Positions 50,866 to 60,199 of a stretch of DNA of 64,000 nt are shown one piece after another. Below the pieces are notes generated by a model. That model ran no database searches. It saw only the letters and a program-made list of their open reading frames with translations, and was not told the origin of the DNA. Every line of letters begins with the position of its first letter. Within the stretch, counting starts at the first letter, position 1. The position numbers and the translations under genes are program-made. Source of the DNA: an uncultured Pseudomonadota bacterium (GTDB lineage: Bacteria; Pseudomonadota; Alphaproteobacteria; Rs-D84); NCBI GenBank assembly GCA_902774285.1, contig CACYHO010000001.1, forward strand, positions 328,077-392,076, in the 5' to 3' direction.

Positions 50866-52110
50866 ATGGTTAAATTACCAGAGCTTTTGGCGCCGGGTGG
50901 CACATTAGATGCTTTTAAAACCGCAATTTTGTACGGTGCAGATGCTATTTATGCCGGCCTGCCTGGTTTTTCTATGCGTGCACGTGCTAAAATTACTGTT
51001 GATGAAGTAAAGCAGGGCATAGATTTTGCGCACGAACATGGCAAAAAAGTATATTTAGCGTTTAATCTGTTTGCCCATGATCGCGATTATGAAAATATGG
51101 GACGCGTATCAGAGGTTTTAAACTACCTTAAACCCGATGCTTTAATTATTTCTGATGCTGGTGTTTTAATGTGGGTAAAAGAACATCATCCTGATATTCC
51201 AATTCATATATCAACCCAAGCGAATATTTGCAGTGCATCAACGGTTAAGTTTTGGCAAAATGCGGGCGCTGTGCAATGTGTGTTGGCGCGTGAAGTATCG
51301 CACAAAGAATTTGAATCTATACGTGAACAGTGTCCGGATATTGGATTAGAGATATTTATTCATGGTGCAATGTGCATGTCTTATTCTGGACGTTGTTTAT
51401 TGTCGAATTATATAACAGGTCGTCCTTCTAATCGTGGCGCATGTGCGCAATTGTGTCGTTGGAAATATGATGTTATTTTGCGTGAAAAAGAATCTGGTAT
51501 AGAAATGCCAATTGAAGAAGATGAACGTGGTGCATATATTATGAACAGTAAAGACTTGTGCCTGATGCCGCGTTTGAAAGAGGTTATAGAATCACATCCA
51601 GATACGCTTAAAATCGAAGGTCGTAATCGCAGCGAATATTATGTTGGTATGGTAACACGTGCATATCGTAATGCGCTGGACGCTTATGCGCGTGATCCAG
51701 AACATTTTGATCCAACACCATTTATGGATGATTTGAATCTGTTGGAAACACGTGGTTATACAACGGCTTTCTTTGATGGACCTTTGCCACCTGATGCGCA
51801 CGATTACGAACAAACACATTCTAATTCAGATTATTGTGTTGCTGGTGTAGTGACAGGTGTAGATGATAAAAATATAACATTTGAATTGCGTAACGAGATT
51901 AAAGCTGGTGATACGATCAATTTTGTTTTGCCGTATATTCAAGATAAAGTTTCGATTACATTGGACAAGATTATAAATGCCAAAGACGGTGGCGAATTGT
52001 CAAAGATGTCTGCGGGTCAGGGTAATTCATTGCTGATCCCAATTGAAAAAACACCAGAACGATATCGTGAAAAAATTGTCCCATTGATTTTGGCATACAA
52101 ACATAAATGA
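50866..52110 (+). CDS. trhP: Peptidase U32-family protein, TrhP-like tRNA hydroxylation factor
   Basis: U32-family proteins such as TrhP (YegQ) and RlhA put a hydroxyl group on tRNA U34 or rRNA C2501, using prephenate-derived chemistry and an Fe-S cluster. The 414 residues contain ELLAPGGTLDAFKTAILYGA, HISTQANICSASTVKFW in pieces, and the U32 signature E.FIHGAMCMSYSGRCLLS with the GACAQLCRW block that supplies cluster cysteines. Length and order fit TrhP better than RlhA. AAAGGG precedes the ATG. Confidence 0.82.
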   Translation: MVKLPELLAPGGTLDAFKTAILYGADAIYAGLPGFSMRARAKITVDEVKQGIDFAHEHGKKVYLAFNLFAHDRDYENMGRVSEVLNYLKPDALIISDAGVLMWVKEHHPDIPIHISTQANICSASTVKFWQNAGAVQCVLAREVSHKEFESIREQCPDIGLEIFIHGAMCMSYSGRCLLSNYITGRPSNRGACAQLCRWKYDVILREKESGIEMPIEEDERGAYIMNSKDLCLMPRLKEVIESHPDTLKIEGRNRSEYYVGMVTRAYRNALDAYARDPEHFDPTPFMDDLNLLETRGYTTAFFDGPLPPDAHDYEQTHSNSDYCVAGVVTGVDDKNITFELRNEIKAGDTINFVLPYIQDKVSITLDKIINAKDGGELSKMSAGQGNSLLIPIEKTPERYREKIVPLILAYKHK

Positions 52111-52114
52111 TAAA

Positions 52115-52849
52115 ATGTTTTTAGAAAATAGTCCTGCTTATACAATCAGTAATGAAAATCAACGTTGGGCAACGCAAGTTGTTCCGAATGTAAAATCTGT
52201 TTTAACTGTTGCTGGTTCCGGTGATCAGGCCTTGTTTTATAAATTGTCTGGTGCAAAGATTGTGGATACTTTTGACATAAATAATAATGCACGTGTTATC
52301 CAAGATATCAAATGTGCCGCAATAAAACATTTAAAAATTTCGGAATATAAAGATTTGTTGACCAAATTACATAATGCAAATGCCCGTGATATAATTGATA
52401 TGCCGGAAATGCATTACATTTTACAATTTTTGCCGAAAGAATCATCGGATATAATAAAACAAAACAATTTCGCGTGTAATTGTGGTTTAAATATAGATTT
52501 TTATCCTGAAAATATACCAACAGACACAGAATTCGAAACATTGAAAAATATGTTGAATAAATCATTTAATTTTATATGGTCAGATTTAGAATCTGTTGGT
52601 ACCACATTAACCAGAAAATATGATTTAATAAATATTTCCAATATTTTTGACTATAAACACAGTGGTGAAAAACAAATCAAGATTTTGAACGAATTATCAA
52701 CGCATCTTAATAAAAATGGACATATTGTTTGTTTGCCACAGATTCACAGATACAGTTATAAAAAATTGGAATTGCCACATCTATCTTATGAAAGAACAGA
52801 ACACGACGAAAAGCATACGAAAGTAATTATATTTCAAAGAACAAGATAA
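52115..52849 (+). CDS. DUF3419-like protein (BtaA-related SAM-dependent transferase), paralogue 1
   Basis: A 244-residue protein starting 4 bases after trhP. VLTVAGSGDQALFYKLSGAK and VDTFDINNNAR form a SAM-binding Rossmann pattern as in DUF3419; BtaA of that family transfers 3-amino-3-carboxypropyl to diacylglycerol. This protein is shorter than BtaA, and the substrate could be a different lipid or molecule. It has a paralogue at 62894-63694 that shares the ASGD...GAK..DTFDI signature. Confidence 0.68.
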   Translation: MFLENSPAYTISNENQRWATQVVPNVKSVLTVAGSGDQALFYKLSGAKIVDTFDINNNARVIQDIKCAAIKHLKISEYKDLLTKLHNANARDIIDMPEMHYILQFLPKESSDIIKQNNFACNCGLNIDFYPENIPTDTEFETLKNMLNKSFNFIWSDLESVGTTLTRKYDLINISNIFDYKHSGEKQIKILNELSTHLNKNGHIVCLPQIHRYSYKKLELPHLSYERTEHDEKHTKVIIFQRTR

Positions 52850-52873
52850 AAAAACGCCATTTCGGCGTTTTTT
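52849..52873. terminator. Bidirectional terminator
   Basis: AAAAAACGCC-ATTTC-GGCGTTTTTT lies between convergent genes. Confidence 0.92.
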
Positions 52874-54587
52874 ATTGTTGTGATTTTTTCCAATCTGGAA
52901 TTTCTACATAATCGTTATATTTGCTTAAATAACGATTTCCTGTTATACAGACGAAATTAGATAAAGAATCTTCGTATTCACGAACAGCGGCGGTCCAGCG
53001 ATCTGTTATTTCTGATTGTGCGCCTTGGTATCCGGCAAATCCGCCCAATGCACCACCTGCAGCAGCACCAACAGCAGTTCCTTTGGCGCGTGCCTTGTTT
53101 GATATATCAATTAAACCACCATCACTTGCATCACGCGATAATGGTGTGAAAACGATTTTATCTTTTTCTTGTTGTTCTTTTGTTGTTATCATTGAACCAA
53201 CCGAACCATTACTGTTACGGTTAAAATATTCAAAATCTCTGCCTTTGATCAAATTGGAAAAATCTGATATTTTATAACCCTTGATAGAATTCACAACATC
53301 ATCTTTAAATACTATATACACATGCTTTTCATTTTTTGCTTCATAAGCTTTTGCTATTTCATAATATGAATTATCTTTGTGCGTATCTGTATATTTAGTG
53401 AAATCAGTATCGTTGTTTTCTGATTTAATATATTTGGTTAAATATTCAAATTCTGAATTATTTACTGATGCAGTGCCAAATATAGACTTAAATGCCACCG
53501 GTCCTTTACCACCAGAATGTACCAAGTATATTTCTACCAGATTACCGCTATACGGTGTGCAGTTTAAATTAGAGTCGCCTGTGCAAACTTTTATATTACC
53601 AGCAGCATTGATAAGGAACTTTTTATCAGGTTCCAATTCCGTTAAATCTTTACCTTTTTCTGCGGCTCTTCCTGCTATACAATCTTTTTCACCATTGTAT
53701 CCAGATGGCCCGTCGGATATATTACATGTTTGTATATCCAAATAACTGTCGCCTGTGCCGGCACCGGCCAACATATTGCCAACAATCATTCCAGATGCTG
53801 CATTAACAGCGGTAGATTTGATTGTATCACCGGCAACTTTGCCAGAATAAGAACTCGCAGCCATAATGCCTGCGCCAGTTGCCACGCCAGCGGCTGTGCC
53901 GATCAATTGGTCTTTGCCAGTACCGAACAGTTTTGAATTGCCTGCTTCTTTTGGTGCCAATATATTTCCAGCAACACCTGCAATAATAGCGCCCGCAGCA
54001 ATCTTAAACCCAGCATTTTGTCTTTGTTCGGCATTCATTACCGCTTCCACATCTGCCATAGTTGGCGCAGCATCCGCAGGTAATTCTGTTTTTTCTACGA
54101 CTACACGGTTCATTCCAGATTCTGGAAAATTATCAATATTACATTTGAAACTGTCACCAGATGCTACAGTCGTTGTGGCTAAAACCGCATTCGTATTTGC
54201 GTCGACCAAAGAAACAACGGCGACACATTGATCATATGGATTACGACGTATTCCTGATTCAGGTACTTCCCATCTAAATACACCGTTTGGATAAATCATA
54301 GAGCATGCATCCAAATCAGATATTGTTGTTTCGGATGTGTTATTTAATATTGCGGCTGATAGTTTTTCGTTTGAAACCATAACAGGTAAAGTAGCAGTCG
54401 CAGATGCTGTTGTTACAGTATTTGCATCTGCGTATTCTTGTTGATAGCGCATAGCATTAACCTGATTATAAGCTTCAGCATAAGAACGCGATGAATTTCC
54501 CACGCGTATCGTGGCATCCGCTGGCAATGTCGAAAGGCTTGCCAAAATCGCAGTAAACAAAGAAATTTTACATACTTTATTTGTCAT
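52872..54587 (-). CDS. Exported protein with glycine-zipper segments
   Basis: A 571-residue protein with a signal peptide (to about residue 25, ending ADA). Two or three Gly/Ala-rich stretches (FKIAAGAIIAGVAGNILAP; IGTAAGVATGAGIMAA; GTAVGAAAGGALGGFAGYQ) have the GxxxG spacing of glycine zippers that insert into or span membranes. Between them is a large region with a few Cys (CNISDG, CTGDSNLNC). It lies in tandem with an outer-membrane barrel gene (7 bases apart), so the pair may form an envelope complex. Function unknown. Confidence 0.68.
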   Translation of the reverse strand: MTNKVCKISLFTAILASLSTLPADATIRVGNSSRSYAEAYNQVNAMRYQQEYADANTVTTASATATLPVMVSNEKLSAAILNNTSETTISDLDACSMIYPNGVFRWEVPESGIRRNPYDQCVAVVSLVDANTNAVLATTTVASGDSFKCNIDNFPESGMNRVVVEKTELPADAAPTMADVEAVMNAEQRQNAGFKIAAGAIIAGVAGNILAPKEAGNSKLFGTGKDQLIGTAAGVATGAGIMAASSYSGKVAGDTIKSTAVNAASGMIVGNMLAGAGTGDSYLDIQTCNISDGPSGYNGEKDCIAGRAAEKGKDLTELEPDKKFLINAAGNIKVCTGDSNLNCTPYSGNLVEIYLVHSGGKGPVAFKSIFGTASVNNSEFEYLTKYIKSENNDTDFTKYTDTHKDNSYYEIAKAYEAKNEKHVYIVFKDDVVNSIKGYKISDFSNLIKGRDFEYFNRNSNGSVGSMITTKEQQEKDKIVFTPLSRDASDGGLIDISNKARAKGTAVGAAAGGALGGFAGYQGAQSEITDRWTAAVREYEDSLSNFVCITGNRYLSKYNDYVEIPDWKKSQQ

Positions 54588-54593
54588 TTTATA

Positions 54594-55778
54594 TTAGAAT
54601 TCCAATCTTAATCTGACGCCCACATCTAAACTTGCTAATGTTCCGCTTTCAAACCAGTTTGTATAATGGAAAACGCTGTCATAAGGTGCTTCGTATTCGC
54701 CATCGCTTGCACCACTGCCGTCACTTAACCATTCTGTTTGTGATACAACGATTGAACCAGATGTTCTAACTTTACCCAAATGAGCGTATCTTACAAAGAA
54801 ATCAAGTTTTAAACCTTCATTCATAGATGTTGTGACACCGCCTTCTAATTGGAAAGCTAAATTTTCCATTGTTCCGCCGTTATGATATGCGTAAATATCG
54901 GAAATACCAGTCAATGCACCAGCAGGCTGACTGCCTGGACCCAGTCCATTTGTTTCATCATAGAAATGGTTATCAAATACAACGTAGTCCGCGATACTGT
55001 TCAAAGCCAAACCAACACCAGCGCCGACATATGGACGCAAAGAGCCGCCTGCAACATATCCGGTAAATGAATCAATGTTATAATAAACATTTAACATTGT
55101 TGCGTTTGATGTGATTGCGCCACCTGATACAGTCGCATCTGTAAATCCGTCACCAGTAGATGTTTGAATTTTATCTGCATATGAAATACCAGAATAGCGT
55201 GAATAAGAGAAATCTACGCGGACATCACTGTTAATTGCGGCACCAACAGAAACAGATAATGGAATAACGCTGTCTGATTTAAAATCAGAAGCACGGAAAG
55301 ATCCAGGTGCAAAAAATGCCTTATCTTGACCAGAATAATCAGCAGACATTTGACCACTTATCATGGTACTGTATGATGCAGATAAACCAATATATAACCC
55401 GCTGTCGGCCAATCTGTCATAATCTGCAGCCTGGTAATATTGACGCCCTGCATTTGTTGCCGAAGAACCCACGCGTGGCAATGCCCCGGTTATACGATTT
55501 GGATTGGTTGCACTAACATTTGTGGCCATTGGACGGCCATTTACTGCAGATGCGGCGGCCATTTGCTGGGTAGTAATATTTGTGCGTCCAACCATCTGAG
55601 GTTGTTGTTGATAACGTTGGACCCCAGAATAGCGAGCATTTTGTTGCGGATATTCATTTATCACATAACCTTGGCGTGCCAATTGTTGTGGATTATATAC
55701 TGGATATGCGGCACGTGCCCCAAACGGGACTGATACCATAATGCCGGTCAAAACCGCAAGAATCTTGGTATTTTTCAT
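54594..55778 (-). CDS. Outer-membrane beta-barrel protein
   Basis: A 394-residue protein with a signal peptide (ending GARA), a Gln/Asn/Tyr-rich low-complexity linker to about residue 115, then a barrel starting LYIGLSASYSTMISGQM and ending VGVRLRLEF. Predicted strands such as VRVDFSYSRYSGISY and LRPYVGAGVGLAL are typical of OmpA/OmpX/Lom-type 8-stranded barrels. It is upstream of the glycine-zipper gene, with the same direction and little gap. The low-complexity linker resembles that of the barrel at 36242-37714. Confidence 0.76.
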   Translation of the reverse strand: MKNTKILAVLTGIMVSVPFGARAAYPVYNPQQLARQGYVINEYPQQNARYSGVQRYQQQPQMVGRTNITTQQMAAASAVNGRPMATNVSATNPNRITGALPRVGSSATNAGRQYYQAADYDRLADSGLYIGLSASYSTMISGQMSADYSGQDKAFFAPGSFRASDFKSDSVIPLSVSVGAAINSDVRVDFSYSRYSGISYADKIQTSTGDGFTDATVSGGAITSNATMLNVYYNIDSFTGYVAGGSLRPYVGAGVGLALNSIADYVVFDNHFYDETNGLGPGSQPAGALTGISDIYAYHNGGTMENLAFQLEGGVTTSMNEGLKLDFFVRYAHLGKVRTSGSIVVSQTEWLSDGSGASDGEYEAPYDSVFHYTNWFESGTLASLDVGVRLRLEF

Positions 55779-55850
55779 CTTTCCTTCAGACTTCCTTTGT
55801 GAATATTATATCATAAATTGGGTCTTAAAAAAAGCGCTAAAATATATTTT

Positions 55851-55889
55851 GTTTAATAAAAAAATACACCCGGGTTTTACCCCGGATGT
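55851..55889 (-). terminator. Terminator of the 55926-56942 outer-membrane protein gene
   Basis: A TACA...TGTA outer and CCGGG/CCCGG inner stem; on the minus strand it is followed by a run of T residues and lies about 35 bases after the stop. Confidence 0.78.
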
Positions 55890-55925
55890 AAATTGTCCAA
55901 TATAATTTATTTTTTTTGATTCAAA

Positions 55926-56942
55926 TTAGAATTTCAGGTTTGCGCGCATACCCCATTCCATTTTGAAATCTGTAGCATTCTGAGACATTGGCTGAGCCTT
56001 GTCATATGTGTATTCCAAGAATGTAGCCAATTGGAAATAGTCTGTGAATTGATACGCAGTATTGATTTTGAATACGTATTCATCCCAACCATCTTCCATG
56101 TTGTTGGTTTTTTCTAACAAGTTTGCAACAACAGTTTCTGTTGAATAAGGCCCCATAGTTTTGTTTGGCATTTGTGTGTGAATGCTTTTTACACCATTGT
56201 TGTAGTGTTCGATAAATTCAAAACCACCACCAAATGACCATCTTTGTGTAGCCTGATACATTGCATCAAATCCAAATGTCCATTCATGAGTTGATCTTAA
56301 ATCAACAGATATTTCTTCTGGTAAAAAATATGCAAAATTATTTGCTGGGTCTATTTTGATTTTGTTATTATGGTTTCCAAAAGTTTGCAAATATTCAACG
56401 TGGGCACCCAATGTGAATTTATCCCATGTTTTACCAAAACGTGTTCCAACAATTGCGCCCCAACGGCCATTGGAATAATTGTCAAAATCAAATGCAAACT
56501 CTGAACCATAAGGTTTAACAGTTCCTTTCATTGGTGTAACACCAGACAAATATGCGTCAGCATATAAATCTAATATCAAAGGAGCGTTTTCTGTTAACAC
56601 ACGGTACATTGTTCCAATGCGTCCACGGTGCATACCTTTACGATCAATTTCACCGTCTTTTGTATATCCAAAATGTCCATGGATATCCCATCTGTCTGTG
56701 ATACCATAGCCCAAATCACCGGTAAAACGCCATACAGGGAATTCTAAATTACCATCGTTATGTTTTCTTTTTGTTGCTTGTGTTCCTTCTACTGTTTTTG
56801 CCATCATTGCAGCGCCAGCTTTTACATAAGTATCATTAGCCTTTGGCATGTAAAGTGGATTTTCAATATTTGATGTCGCAAATGCGCCTGTTGAAATAAC
56901 AGATGCAGTCAATGCAACCAAACTTATCAAAGGTTTTTTCAT
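55926..56942 (-). CDS. Outer-membrane beta-barrel protein (porin-like)
   Basis: A 338-residue protein with the signal peptide MKKPLISLVALTASVISTGAFA and alternating amphipathic strands (WRFTGDLGYGITDRWDIHGHFGYT in pieces, TLGAHVEYLQTFG, WSFGGGFEFIEHY). It ends GMRANLKF with the terminal Phe. No function can be given beyond a barrel of perhaps 10-14 strands. GGAGAAAAAGG precedes the ATG. Its upstream region has two identical 14-base direct repeats that may be operators. Confidence 0.78.
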   Translation of the reverse strand: MKKPLISLVALTASVISTGAFATSNIENPLYMPKANDTYVKAGAAMMAKTVEGTQATKRKHNDGNLEFPVWRFTGDLGYGITDRWDIHGHFGYTKDGEIDRKGMHRGRIGTMYRVLTENAPLILDLYADAYLSGVTPMKGTVKPYGSEFAFDFDNYSNGRWGAIVGTRFGKTWDKFTLGAHVEYLQTFGNHNNKIKIDPANNFAYFLPEEISVDLRSTHEWTFGFDAMYQATQRWSFGGGFEFIEHYNNGVKSIHTQMPNKTMGPYSTETVVANLLEKTNNMEDGWDEYVFKINTAYQFTDYFQLATFLEYTYDKAQPMSQNATDFKMEWGMRANLKF

Positions 56943-56981
56943 CCTTTTTCTCCTTTTTTTACTCGATGAAATTAACCAACC

Positions 56982-57031
56982 CCCATTATTGGCAAGATTG
57001 GTGTTGTACCCGTACCACCCATTATTGGCAA
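56982..57031. repeat. Two 14-base direct repeats upstream of the outer-membrane protein gene
   Basis: CCCATTATTGGCAA at 56982-56995 and 57018-57031 are identical, start-to-start 36 bases. On the minus strand they read TTGCCAATAATGGG and lie 40-90 bases upstream of the barrel gene start. They may be operators or a duplicated promoter element. Confidence 0.6.
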
Positions 57032-57100
57032 TAGCACGCTTTGCGGTATAACAGGAACATTTTGAAACATTATCAAAACAATGTCAAAAAATAAATTGTC

Positions 57101-57126
57101 TTGACATACGACTTGAAATATGTCAA
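57101..57126. promoter_or_regulatory. Palindromic operator candidate over a -35 region
   Basis: TTGACATA and TATGTCAA form a perfect 8-bp inverted repeat with 10 bases between. TTGACA or the internal TTGAAA could serve as -35; TATATA stands about 15 bases after the TTGAAA. It lies about 60 bases before the 57187 gene. Similar half sites occur at 60200-60221. Confidence 0.5.
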
Positions 57127-57186
57127 TCGCGTCCTATATATTTTGTTGAGAGGGGTGAAACCGGCCCAAAACCAAAGGAGTTCGCC

Positions 57187-57744
57187 ATGACACAGACATT
57201 AAATTCAGATGCACAAAAAAATGAATTGTTGCAAAAACAATTTTTAATGATGGGTGGTATGCTTGATCAGCAAAAAAAATTGACCCCACAAGAAATTAAA
57301 AAAATAGAACAAGATTACAGAACAATGTATTTCGGTCTGACTTCTTTGAATTGGTCCCAAGGTATGACATTGGGTATGGCATGGCAAAAAGCATTGGAAC
57401 AAATGTGGTCTTTTATCGGTGGTAAAACGAAAAACGGAAATCAGCTTGTTAATGAACATTTAGTAAAGATACATACCCGTTTCAAACAAGATCAATCGAA
57501 ACACATAATGGAATGCACAGGAAAAGAATCTGAAACAAAATTAAGCAAAGAGATGGCAAAATTCTTTCAAAACGGTGGTGCTGAAATGGTTCAAAAAGGC
57601 AAAGAAGTAATTGATAAAGTTTATGAAAAATATCATACAGAACAAAATGTTCAGAAAAATTCTGATGGTAAAAAATTCGAAATTGCAAAATATAATGTTC
57701 AAAAAATTGTGCAACAAATGTTGATGCGTCAACGTAATGCGTAA
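57187..57744 (+). CDS. Unknown helical cytoplasmic protein
   Basis: A 185-residue, Gln/Lys/Met-rich and mostly helical protein (LLQKQFLMMGGMLDQQKK at the start, a long Lys/Glu helix after LTPQEIKKIEQDYR, IAKYNVQKIVQQMLMRQ at the end). It has no signal and no recognised motif. AAAGGAG precedes the ATG. It has its own palindrome-bearing promoter and terminator, so it is an independent unit. Confidence 0.68.
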   Translation: MTQTLNSDAQKNELLQKQFLMMGGMLDQQKKLTPQEIKKIEQDYRTMYFGLTSLNWSQGMTLGMAWQKALEQMWSFIGGKTKNGNQLVNEHLVKIHTRFKQDQSKHIMECTGKESETKLSKEMAKFFQNGGAEMVQKGKEVIDKVYEKYHTEQNVQKNSDGKKFEIAKYNVQKIVQQMLMRQRNA

Positions 57745-57747
57745 AAT

Positions 57748-57773
57748 AAAAAACCGCCATTTTGGCGGTTTTT
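57748..57773. terminator. Bidirectional terminator
   Basis: AAAAAACCGCC-ATTTT-GGCGGTTTTT lies between the convergent 57187 gene and glycyl-tRNA synthetase. Confidence 0.92.
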
Positions 57774-57774
57774 A

Positions 57775-59136
57775 TTAATGTCTTACTATTTCCAGTAATT
57801 TTTTCGCAACGTCACTGGATTTTATTCTTTCTTGTTCCATTGTGTCACGATAACGGATTGTAACTGTGCCGTCTTCTAATGTTTGGTGATCAACAGTTAT
57901 GCAAACTGGTGTTCCAATTTCATCGTGACGACGATAGTTTTTACCAATGTTACCAGAATTTTCCAATTCAATTTTACCAATTGCCAGACCACGCAATTCA
58001 TCAACAATTTTATTTGATAAATCTACGATTTCTGGAACATTGCGAACCAATGGAATAACCGCAGCTTTTACCGGTGATAACCATGGTTTTAATTTTAATA
58101 CTGTGCGTGATTTGCCATCGCCCAAATCTTCTTCATCGTATGCTTCTATCATCACAGCCAACATTGCACGATTTACGCCCATAGCTGTTTCAATAACATA
58201 TGGGATAAAGTTTTCACCGGTTTGTGCATCGCTGTATGATAATTTGGTTGTGGAATCTTTGTTTTCCATAACGTTTGCAGCCAATTTGAATTCATTTTGA
58301 GATTTTGTATGGGAACCCAAATCAAAATCTTGACGGTTGTGAACACCTTCGACTTCGTCAAATCCATCAGGAAATGCGTATTCAATATCAACCGCAGCCT
58401 TGGCATAGTGTGCCAATTTTACGTGTGGCAAGAAACGAAGTTTTTCAGATGGAATACCCAAAACATTTGTCCACCATGCAAGACGTGTTGCCTTCCAATA
58501 TTCAAAATATTTTTCGTCTTCGGCAGGGTTAACGAAATATTGCATTTCAGCCTGTTCAAATTCACGCATACGGAAAACGAATCCACGTGGTGAAATTTCA
58601 TTACGGAAAGCCTTACCAATTTGTGCAATTCCAAATGGTAATTTATGTGGTTTAGAATCTAAAACATTTTTGAAATTTACATAAGTTGTAGTTGCAGTTT
58701 CTGGACGCAAATATGCGTTAATTGCACCGTCTGCCATCGCACCAATTGAAAGTCCCATCATCAATTGATATGCGCGTGGTTCGGTAATATCAGTGCTGCC
58801 ACAATTGTCGCATTTTGTTGGGTCTTTCATTTTATCTTGGCGCATGCGGGCACCACATTTTTTGCATTCTACCAATGGATCTGAAAAACTGCTTTCGTGA
58901 CCAGAATATTTCCACATTAAACGATTAGAAATTAATGCGGCATCTAATCCTTCGATATCATTACGGGCGTAAATCATCGCGTTCCACCATGCGTTGCGAA
59001 TATTGCGCATTAATTCAACACCATATGGACCGTAATCGTAAGCACCACCAAGGCCACCATAGATTTCAGAACCTGTGAAAATAAAACCACGTCTTTTGCA
59101 AAGTGCGACGATATCATTAACTGATTTTGCTGGCAT
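57775..59136 (-). CDS. glyQS: Glycyl-tRNA synthetase, single-chain dimeric type
   Basis: Charges tRNA-Gly. The 453 residues show class II motif 2 (GKAFRNEISPRGFVFRMREFEQAEMQ in pieces), an insertion with the zinc pairs CKKCG and CDNCG, LRPETA, and the C-terminal anticodon-binding domain. It is the eukaryotic/archaeal and Gram-positive type (one polypeptide) and not the alpha2-beta2 GlyQ/GlyS pair usual in proteobacteria. The class IIa C-terminal domain is complete. Compare proS at 31886, also of the archaeal-like type. Confidence 0.93.
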   Translation of the reverse strand: MPAKSVNDIVALCKRRGFIFTGSEIYGGLGGAYDYGPYGVELMRNIRNAWWNAMIYARNDIEGLDAALISNRLMWKYSGHESSFSDPLVECKKCGARMRQDKMKDPTKCDNCGSTDITEPRAYQLMMGLSIGAMADGAINAYLRPETATTTYVNFKNVLDSKPHKLPFGIAQIGKAFRNEISPRGFVFRMREFEQAEMQYFVNPAEDEKYFEYWKATRLAWWTNVLGIPSEKLRFLPHVKLAHYAKAAVDIEYAFPDGFDEVEGVHNRQDFDLGSHTKSQNEFKLAANVMENKDSTTKLSYSDAQTGENFIPYVIETAMGVNRAMLAVMIEAYDEEDLGDGKSRTVLKLKPWLSPVKAAVIPLVRNVPEIVDLSNKIVDELRGLAIGKIELENSGNIGKNYRRHDEIGTPVCITVDHQTLEDGTVTIRYRDTMEQERIKSSDVAKKLLEIVRH

Positions 59137-59196
59137 TTTTAAACCTCTATTAATTTATTTGCCAAATATATTAAATCTTTTTTATTCGTTTGCAAC

Positions 59197-59382
59197 TTAT
59201 AAATCTGGTTCAATTGCACTAACCGGACAAATAGATGCACAGGTTCCGCATCCCATACAGTTGTCTTTATCAATTTTGCATTTACCGCCCAAAGATTCTG
59301 CGATAGCCATTGCTGGACATACTGCCATACAGCTGTGACAACCGATACAATTCATTTGATCTATTTTATAAGTATTAGCCAT
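59197..59382 (-). CDS. 2[4Fe-4S] ferredoxin
   Basis: A 61-residue electron carrier with two cluster-binding motifs, CIGCHSCMAVCP and CMGCGTCASICP, each with CxxCxxCxxxCP spacing. This clostridial-type ferredoxin commonly serves anaerobic reactions such as pyruvate:ferredoxin oxidoreductase. AAAGGAAAA precedes the ATG. It fits a low-oxygen lifestyle together with ldh. Confidence 0.93.
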   Translation of the reverse strand: MANTYKIDQMNCIGCHSCMAVCPAMAIAESLGGKCKIDKDNCMGCGTCASICPVSAIEPDL

Positions 59383-59410
59383 TTTGTTTTCCTTTCTTTT
59401 TTTTGTTTTT

Positions 59411-60112
59411 TTAATCTCTGCTGTTTAACAGGCCAAGTATATATTCAAACATTGCTACGAATGAAATATACATGTGTAATGCACCAAGGACTGCCAATTG
59501 GTCTTTCTGTTCGCCATTACCAACAGCATAATAAGCATTTTTCAATGTTTGCATATCATAAGCTGCAAATAAAGCAAAAACTAATACGCCGATTAAGCAT
59601 ACGATTTGATTAAATACTACGCCCATTGGACCTGTGAATATAGAAACAATCCCAACCAATAATAAACCAATCATGCCCAGGAACAAGAATATACCAAGGA
59701 ACGATAAATCTTTGGCTGTCTTATAACCAAACAGTGCCATGCATGCGAACATAACTGCTGCTAAAATTAATGCGATAAGAATTGTTAATGGTGAAGATAC
59801 TAAAATCATCGGTGTCAAAGCAACACCCATTAAAACAGAATATAAGAATAACAAAATCTTTGCAGTTGATGGCTTCATAGAGAAAGCGCGTGCTTGGGCC
59901 CAAAGAGATAATCCCAGACCACCGAAAGCGATAATGTAATATGTCACAGATAATCCGCCTTTGCTAATCAAAGCAGTCCATGCACCAGAAATCAACATAA
60001 TAAAAGTTGTTAATGCTGTGATGCCAACTGCGCCAGTCATAAGTCTGAAAATCTTTTTAAGATATAATTCTATGCCGCCGATCGCTTTAGATACAGGTTT
60101 CTTTGCAGCCAT
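59411..60112 (-). CDS. Bax inhibitor-1/YccA family membrane protein
   Basis: A 233-residue inner-membrane protein with seven hydrophobic helices. From the ATG at 60112 (AAAGGAG upstream) it opens MAAKKPVSKAIGG. The BI-1 signature is visible near the end: FALFAAYDMQTLKN, then LGALHMYISFVAMFEYILGLL. Bacterial BI-1 proteins act as pH-sensitive calcium leak channels or interact with FtsH. It is upstream of the ferredoxin gene. Confidence 0.9.
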   Translation of the reverse strand: MAAKKPVSKAIGGIELYLKKIFRLMTGAVGITALTTFIMLISGAWTALISKGGLSVTYYIIAFGGLGLSLWAQARAFSMKPSTAKILLFLYSVLMGVALTPMILVSSPLTILIALILAAVMFACMALFGYKTAKDLSFLGIFLFLGMIGLLLVGIVSIFTGPMGVVFNQIVCLIGVLVFALFAAYDMQTLKNAYYAVGNGEQKDQLAVLGALHMYISFVAMFEYILGLLNSRD

Positions 60113-60199
60113 GATATTCTCCTTTGTTCGTATGTTGGAAATATAATACACAATGGGTAATAATTCAAGGGATAACAAAATATATTTTATACAAAAGTC

